Source of the DNA: Paenibacillus eucommiae
GTDB lineage: Bacteria > Bacillota > Bacilli > Paenibacillales > NBRC-103111
DNA: 64,000 nucleotides
NCBI RefSeq assembly: GCF_017874215.1
Contig: NZ_JAGGLB010000036.1
Location: 1-64,000, forward strand
Reading direction: 5' to 3'
Below the pieces are notes generated by a model. It was not told the DNA's origin and ran no database searches. It worked only from the letters and a program-made list of their open reading frames with translations. Numbering within the stretch: position 1 is the stretch's first letter; each line of letters opens with the position of its first letter. Both the position numbers and the translations under genes were made by a program. Of this stretch, positions 60,001 through 64,000 are shown piece by piece.

Positions 60001-60410
60001 CGGAGTTGTCTGGAACTACGGCAGGGAGTACTTCAGGGAGTACTACAGGAAGTACTGTTGGAAGTACTGTTGGAAGTACTGCAGGAAGCATTACAGGGAG
60101 TACTTCAGTCGGGGGAAGGCTGCCAGAGGCAGTCAGTTATTTGAGCGTGGAAGGCGATCATGTGATGATCGATACCGTTAAGCGGGCAGAGGATTCGAAT
60201 GATTGGATTATACGTTGTTATGAGTACGCGGGCAAACGGGGAGCGGTAAGCTTCAACTCGCATTACACCATTACTAAAGTGGATGAAGTCAATCTGGCGG
60301 AGCGTGAAGCACAGAGCATGGTACATGAGTCGCACAGCTTTGGTGCCTTCTTCAAGCCTTTTGAGCTGAAAACATTCAGGGTTACGATAGCTGCCCCAGC
60401 TTCCCCCTAA
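57003..60410 (+). CDS. GH38 alpha-mannosidase
   Basis: A 1135-residue cytosolic glycosidase. After a beta-rich N-terminal domain, the catalytic barrel begins GHTHIDVAWLWRLK (245-258) with His246, His248 and Asp250 as zinc ligands; the nucleophile is Asp360 in WLPDVFGYS. AGGAMWLESDCNIPSGESL and DTFYWRGIDGTEIMTHY follow, then the GH38 middle and C-terminal beta domains. Two low-complexity inserts are present: a Thr/Ala/Glu stretch near residues 703-722 and a Ser/Thr/Gly repeat near 1005-1035. It releases mannose from alpha-mannosides. No signal peptide, so imported oligosaccharides are the substrate. Confidence 0.9.
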   Translation: MFLTFEKIGRRIHELDNYRYSHHLNIPTYEFLLDEEAEVAAMPPSDAKWGEISVGERWTGWDVTAWLKTEVVIPQAWGGKTVLGLFDFGKTGAGHNSGFESLLYVDGRPFQGVGSNHKEVFFPESLVGQKIELLFKIWSGLNGDTGEKTVLEHKIEMSALAILENDTDDLYHTALAAWHTVDVLGENSWERQAIMKALDRAFLLLDWSTPGDEAFYESIVKANVCLNEELAALPKNNPVTVRCIGHTHIDVAWLWRLKHTREKAARSFSTVLRLMEKYPEYIFLQTQPQLYEYIEQDYPEIFASIQERVREGRWEAGGAMWLESDCNIPSGESLVRQLVYGMRYFESKFDVKCEYLWLPDVFGYSWAMPQILQKSGLRHFMTTKISWNVYNRFPHDTFYWRGIDGTEIMTHYITTPDPNAKGDKFTKFYTYNGQVLPSTVTGIWNNYRDKEINDDELLLSYGWGDGGGGPTRTMLEMRRRLEHMPGIPKATTGRADEFFNQLEQKVAATDRYVHHWDGELYLELHRGTYTSQAYVKRMNRRMEFLLRDAEALSTFNMLHSGSASYPEKLLYDSWKIVLRNQFHDILPGSSITEVYEDCRVEYAEAEQLAVNALENSFNGLVSGISQEPGGGLLVFNSLPWVRDELIELPWEERFAGLTWRTADGSPLLAERLSKGEDGEKLCLLVKDIPALGYTTVRSAAVAPNTTVEAVTSAEATTATTATAASTAAEVRDGSVSTPFYEIEWNEAGQITRLFDKRSEREILAEGAIANRFDVHEDKPVLHDNWEIDIFYTEKVRHVTDIQSIEIAENHASRTVIRFEWKYGKTTIWQDMILYTHNPRIDFSTRVDWQERETLLKVAFPVRIRAAAATYEIQFGHVERPTHWNTSWDYARFETCAQKWVDLSERGCGVSLLNDCKYGHDIKDNVMRLTLIKSSNRPDPECDRGEHIFTYALLPHEGDWFAAGTVQQAYRLNVPVIAFALPEAVEGEAARETEYGIDHEAELSGTTAGSTSGSTTGSTVGSTVGSTAGSITGSTSVGGRLPEAVSYLSVEGDHVMIDTVKRAEDSNDWIIRCYEYAGKRGAVSFNSHYTITKVDEVNLAEREAQSMVHESHSFGAFFKPFELKTFRVTIAAPASP

Positions 60411-60452
60411 GCTTTGGAAATGGCCGGTGCCGGGAAGGGAGAGAATCATTTC

Positions 60453-61514
60453 ATGAAAGACAATCACTACAGCTGGTCTTCCATTCAACAATATTCCGGG
60501 TTAACCCGCATGCAAGCAGAGAACATTCTGGAGCGCATTAGCTCATTGAAGGTTGGCATTGTGGGAGATGCTTGCCTGGATCTTTACTGGCATGCTGACA
60601 TGAAGGTGAGCGAGCTTTCCCGGGAAACACCACACTACAATATGCCTATTGTAAATGAAGCATATTTTCCCGGAGCGGCAGCCAATGTAGCTGTGAATTT
60701 TAAGGATTTAGGCTGTGCAGAAGTATATCTTTGTACTGGAATTGGCAGCGACTGGCGGGGAAGCCTGCTGAAGGACACTTTGCAGCTTTTGGGTGTAGAC
60801 AGCAGATTCGTGCTTACCCAGCCCGGTCGTGTGACGCCAGCTTATTGCAAAACGATACGTCACGGCCTCCAGGATGTGCAGCAGGAGGATTCGCGCATAG
60901 ATTTTATTAACACCACGGAAATGTCGGCTTTGGCTGTGGAGCAGCTGCTCACGGAATTGGACCAAATGGCGGAAAAGGTCGATGTGATCGCTGCGGCTGA
61001 TCAGCTGCAGTATGGAATCATTAATGCTGCTGTACGTGAACGTTTGCAATATTGGGCGAGTCAAGGAAAAATGATTGTTGCCGACAGCAGGGAACGGATC
61101 GGCTCCTTCCGGGGCCTGGTCGTTAAGCCCAATGAGCTGGAGGCGCTGCGCTGGTACAATGGAAGCTTGGATTTTGGCCAGCCAGCATCTGATGAATTAA
61201 TCAAGGCGGGCCTCCAGCTTTCCAGAAAAGTTGGGGCAGCCTGCTGCATGACACTGGGGAGCGAAGGCGCACTATGGTGTGAAAATGGGAGCTGTATATT
61301 TGTGCCGACAAAGGAGGTACTGCCTCCAGTAGATATTGTGGGGGCGGGAGATACCTTCTCAGCTTGTCTGCTCTCCGCTTTGGGCATAGGCTGCAGCGGG
61401 CCTGAGGCCCTTGCTTTCTCCCATCTTGGGGCGGCTGTATCTATCCGCAAGCTCGGCAGGGCGGGAACTGCTGCGCCTCAGGAAATTTTGCAGCGATTCG
61501 ATGAATGTAAGTAA
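60453..61514 (+). CDS. PfkB-family sugar kinase, RfaE/HldE-like
   Basis: A 353-residue ribokinase-like enzyme. The start VGIVGDACLDLYWHADM and FPGAAANVAVNFKDLG match the heptose-kinase branch, and the C-terminal PPVDIVGAGDTFSACLL provides the catalytic Asp and anion hole. No adenylyltransferase domain follows. ATG 60453 is nine bases from AAGGGAGAG; an upstream TTG frame would precede the site. It presumably phosphorylates the sugar released by the glycosidases (a ketose or ketoacid). Confidence 0.83.
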   Translation: MKDNHYSWSSIQQYSGLTRMQAENILERISSLKVGIVGDACLDLYWHADMKVSELSRETPHYNMPIVNEAYFPGAAANVAVNFKDLGCAEVYLCTGIGSDWRGSLLKDTLQLLGVDSRFVLTQPGRVTPAYCKTIRHGLQDVQQEDSRIDFINTTEMSALAVEQLLTELDQMAEKVDVIAAADQLQYGIINAAVRERLQYWASQGKMIVADSRERIGSFRGLVVKPNELEALRWYNGSLDFGQPASDELIKAGLQLSRKVGAACCMTLGSEGALWCENGSCIFVPTKEVLPPVDIVGAGDTFSACLLSALGIGCSGPEALAFSHLGAAVSIRKLGRAGTAAPQEILQRFDECK

Positions 61515-61534
61515 CTAAGAGCAGGGGAAGTGGA

Positions 61535-62509
61535 GTGTTAGTGACAAGTTCAGGATCAGGGTCAAGATCAGAATCAGGATTAGGGTCGGGGATCGTAGAG
61601 GCAGAAAATGTACAAAGGCTTCGTGGTGTTTTTGCTCTGCTGTTAACACCATTCGAATTGGATGGCAGGATCGACTGGGAGGCTTATGACCGTTATGTGG
61701 ATTGGCAGCTGGCGGCACAGACTCAAGGCTTGTTTGCTGTTTGCGGCAGCAGCGAAATGGGCTGCCTGTCCCTGGAGGAACGGTTGCAGCTGGCTGCAAG
61801 AGCTGTGGAGAGAGCGGGAGAAGTGCCCGTTATAGCTACTGCGAATGTAGGGCAGGAGACGGAGAACCATAAGGAAGAGCTGCTTCAACTCGCCGAAACA
61901 GGTGTTTCCGGCGTCGTGCTGGTTCCGCCTGAAGGGATGGGGCGGGATCAGAGCCGTCTTGAAGCTTATTTTGCCAGCTTGGCCGATGCATCTCCAATTC
62001 CGGTGCTGCTGTACGAATGCCCGATTTATCGTCCCCATCTTGTAGAACCGGACGTTTATGGCAGACTGGTCAAGAACAACGGGATCATCGGCATCAAGGA
62101 TACCACCTGTACGCTCGAAGGGATTGGAGCCAAGAGGGCTGCAGCTCCCGGGAGCATCGTCTATCAGGCCAATACGCCATATATGCTGGAGTCAATTCGC
62201 AGCGGCTGCGGCGGTATAATGGCCATAACCTCAACAGCCGCTGCTGACCTTGTGCTTAAACTCTGGACGCTTGCTTCGGCGGGGGATCAGGATGCAGCAG
62301 GAGTGCATGAGCGGCTTGTTTTTCTGGATGCTGTTCTGGGAAATGGCTTCACGGCCTCAGCTAAATATGCAGTCGCACAGCAGGGCATTTCCATGAATGT
62401 AACGACGAGAACAGGTAAAAGCCTGAGTGCTTCGGAGGCGCGGGCGATTGATGTGTGGCTTGAGTCCGCTAAAGCTGATCGTAATCAGCGGCTCAGCGCA
62501 GGAGGGTGA
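61535..62509 (+). CDS. DapA-family aldolase
   Basis: A 324-residue class I aldolase of the dihydrodipicolinate-synthase/N-acetylneuraminate-lyase superfamily. The Schiff-base Lys is 188 in GIIGIKDTT and the proton-relay Tyr is 160 in LLYECP. GSSEMGCLSLEER occupies the usual GTTGE position, one difference from DapA. With a kinase next door, a 2-keto-3-deoxy-sugar acid aldolase is plausible. The first 22 residues are a Ser/Gly repeat from slippage-prone DNA. The start is GTG 61535 (or 61541). Confidence 0.83.
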   Translation: MLVTSSGSGSRSESGLGSGIVEAENVQRLRGVFALLLTPFELDGRIDWEAYDRYVDWQLAAQTQGLFAVCGSSEMGCLSLEERLQLAARAVERAGEVPVIATANVGQETENHKEELLQLAETGVSGVVLVPPEGMGRDQSRLEAYFASLADASPIPVLLYECPIYRPHLVEPDVYGRLVKNNGIIGIKDTTCTLEGIGAKRAAAPGSIVYQANTPYMLESIRSGCGGIMAITSTAAADLVLKLWTLASAGDQDAAGVHERLVFLDAVLGNGFTASAKYAVAQQGISMNVTTRTGKSLSASEARAIDVWLESAKADRNQRLSAGG

Positions 62510-62586
62510 GCAACTGGGGGAATTGCGTGGAGCTTTTTCAGAAATTTTTTCAGAAATCAGAGTCTAATATTTAGGTGGTGAAAGGT

Positions 62587-63969
62587 ATGGCCAATTTGAA
62601 AGTGCTGTTATGGTTTGACGTTGAGGATTACATTACTCCAGAGTCACAGGAAGCTTTGCTGAATCTGTTGAAAATGTTAAATCAGAGAAAAGTAACAGGT
62701 ATTTTTAAAATTGTCGGGGAAAAAGCCCGCAGGCTGCATGAGGATAACCGGAGCGATATTTTGGCTGAGCTTGTTCATCATGAAGTAGGCTATCATACGG
62801 ATCTGCACAGCCAGCATCCCGTCATGACGGAGTATTTAGAGCACTATGATTTCAGCGCAGGCGCTGAGGAGTTTGCAGCAAAAGAGCGTGCAGGGCTTGA
62901 GGATTTGCAGAGAATTACAGGGATGCCGGTAAAATGCTTTGGCCAACCTGGCTACGCCTGGGCGCCTCAGACTTTTGCAGCTTTGAAGCATTGGGGGGTC
63001 CCCGTCTATTTGGATGACCATGATCAGATTTCCTGGGAGGAGAAGCCTTTCTGGTATGGCGGTCTGCTGAATTTTACCGATTTAAAAGGTACGATGCGCA
63101 TGGCACTGAACGCTGACGGACTGGAGAAAGCCAAGCAGGATTTCGATCAGCTGTATGAGGAGCTGTCAGATGAAGCTGTTGGCTTCATTAGCATTTACTA
63201 TCATCCATGCGAGTTTGCCTGCCGGAGCTTTTGGGATAAGCATAATTTTGGCCTTGGCCTTCAAACGCCGCGCGAAGAGTGGCAGCCGTCTCCGCTTCGT
63301 GCGGAGGGTGAGATGGAATTTTACCTGGAGCGGCTGGGCCAATTTCTCGACTATACGCTTTCCAAGGGAAATGTAGAGTATCTCACATCTGAGCAGGCGT
63401 ACAATTTGGAAGCTTCCAGCCAGGACGTTCTTGAATCTGCGGATATCCGGGCGCTGGCGGCCCAAGTTGGGAATGAGCTGACCTTCCAGGTGCAGCAGAA
63501 CCATTCCTTCTCAGCGGCAGAGCTGTTTGCGCTGTTTAGGAGTTATTTGCTTGGGAAAGAGCTGCGGCCAGAATTTCTCTACGGACCTCAGAATGGAACG
63601 ACCAGCGAGGCTGCTGGCTTGCTCCGGGTTGCGGATATCAAGCAGGCGATTTCTGGCGAGGAGGCGACTGTATTCGGATTCAAGCAGCTTCCTGATTATT
63701 TTATCGTGGGTGGTGGGCGCATTAATCCCGTTGATTTGACCTGCACGCTGGCAGCGATTATCGATCGGCAGTTGGCTGATGACGATGAAATCGAGCTGAT
63801 TCGAGGTGTGCTGAAAGCACAGGAATTCGCTAAAGATAATGAATTATGGGGCCCGCGCTGGGCTATATTTCCGGAGGATTTCGAAGCGCCGAATGTGGTC
63901 CGGATGTCTAAGCTGCAGACATGGACGCTTAAGCCCGCACTATTCGCCGAAGAGGAGCGATACGCATGA
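62587..63969 (+). CDS. NodB-like polysaccharide deacetylase-fold protein
   Basis: A 460-residue protein. The N-terminal 270 residues form a NodB-type barrel: FDVEDYITPES has the catalytic/metal Asp, HTDLHSQHP the metal His pair, and FGQPGYAWAP a substrate-binding loop. The remaining 190 residues are not recognised. No signal peptide is present, so it probably deacetylates or otherwise processes a small sugar inside the cell. ATG 62587 is eight bases after AGGTGG; two upstream GTGs were rejected. It overlaps the next gene by ATGA. Confidence 0.78.
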   Translation: MANLKVLLWFDVEDYITPESQEALLNLLKMLNQRKVTGIFKIVGEKARRLHEDNRSDILAELVHHEVGYHTDLHSQHPVMTEYLEHYDFSAGAEEFAAKERAGLEDLQRITGMPVKCFGQPGYAWAPQTFAALKHWGVPVYLDDHDQISWEEKPFWYGGLLNFTDLKGTMRMALNADGLEKAKQDFDQLYEELSDEAVGFISIYYHPCEFACRSFWDKHNFGLGLQTPREEWQPSPLRAEGEMEFYLERLGQFLDYTLSKGNVEYLTSEQAYNLEASSQDVLESADIRALAAQVGNELTFQVQQNHSFSAAELFALFRSYLLGKELRPEFLYGPQNGTTSEAAGLLRVADIKQAISGEEATVFGFKQLPDYFIVGGGRINPVDLTCTLAAIIDRQLADDDEIELIRGVLKAQEFAKDNELWGPRWAIFPEDFEAPNVVRMSKLQTWTLKPALFAEEERYA

Positions 63970-64000
63970 ATGCTGCCATAATGACCTTCAACTTAAGACG
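63966..64000 (+). CDS. Start of a further gene, possibly an endonuclease/exonuclease/phosphatase-family protein
   Basis: The window ends 35 bases into a frame that overlaps the previous stop by four bases (ATGA). It reads MNAAIMTFNLR; MTFNLR is a usual opening of the endonuclease/exonuclease/phosphatase fold. Incomplete, so identity is a guess. Confidence 0.35.
   Translation, partial: MNAAIMTFNLR

Overview
The window looks like chromosomal DNA of a Paenibacillus-type, spore-forming Firmicute. Supporting signs are strong GGAGG ribosome sites, LplB/YtcP-type sugar transporters, a GntR regulator fused to a solute-binding-protein domain, SLH-domain surface proteins, collagen-like BclB-type exosporium proteins behind mother-cell-type promoters, and an EpsN homologue. 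No rRNA, tRNA, CRISPR array or intact insertion sequence was seen. The genus is inferred from gene content, not from a marker gene.

Layout: 0.4-2.8 kb holds housekeeping-like genes (methyltransferase, YdjM-like membrane protein, metallophosphoesterase). 2.8-8.7 kb is a nucleotide-sugar/glycan cassette (EpsN-like aminotransferase, 4,6-dehydratase, CgeB-like glycosyltransferase, ATP-grasp enzyme, HAD phosphatase) bracketed by two nearly identical 141-bp direct repeats, each shaped like a complete small-RNA gene. 8.7-10.4 kb is a decayed accessory patch with a transposase relic, a bacteriocin-like peptide, a frameshifted membrane peptide and a frameshifted HTH gene. 10.5-17.7 kb is an operon for a dehydrogenase, an LplB-type ABC importer and a Tat-exported beta-helix protein, followed by a GntR/solute-binding fusion regulator. 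19.4-20.2 kb carries a divergent pair of XRE regulators, one broken in an AG repeat. 20.6-28.6 kb is a second sugar importer with an SDR enzyme, a HExxH protein of unknown function, and a LacI regulator whose perfect palindromic site precedes both itself and a HisD-type dehydrogenase. 28.8-33.5 kb encodes two BclB-like collagen proteins.

34.1-40.6 kb (minus strand) is a CDP-sugar operon (rfbF, rfbG, rfbH, a YerE-like thiamine-diphosphate enzyme and a family 2 glycosyltransferase), which suggests a branched 3,6-dideoxyhexose of the yersiniose type. 41.4-50.2 kb holds a general-stress SDR, a short UvrC-like protein, an MFS transporter, two tandem SLH proteins and a PutR/PucR-type regulator. 51.1-64 kb is a glycoside catabolic cluster: a tandem deoxyhypusine-synthase-like protein, GH4, a ROK repressor, an aldose-epimerase-like protein, GH38, a PfkB kinase, a DapA-like aldolase, a NodB-like deacetylase, and the first codons of another gene. 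A shared operator near ACTTAAT-N-ATTAAGT lies at its three promoters.

The most unusual structure is a roughly 190-bp intergenic module found three times (86-274, 40990-41178, 50352-50542). Each copy has four AACGATG/CATCGTT palindromes whose centres are 51-52, 62 and 51-52 bp apart, i.e. about 5, 6 and 5 helical turns, although the DNA between them is mostly unrelated. Other dispersed elements are a three-copy small-RNA-like unit with a GACCCCCTTTT 5' end and a two-copy long-palindrome element of about 230 bp.
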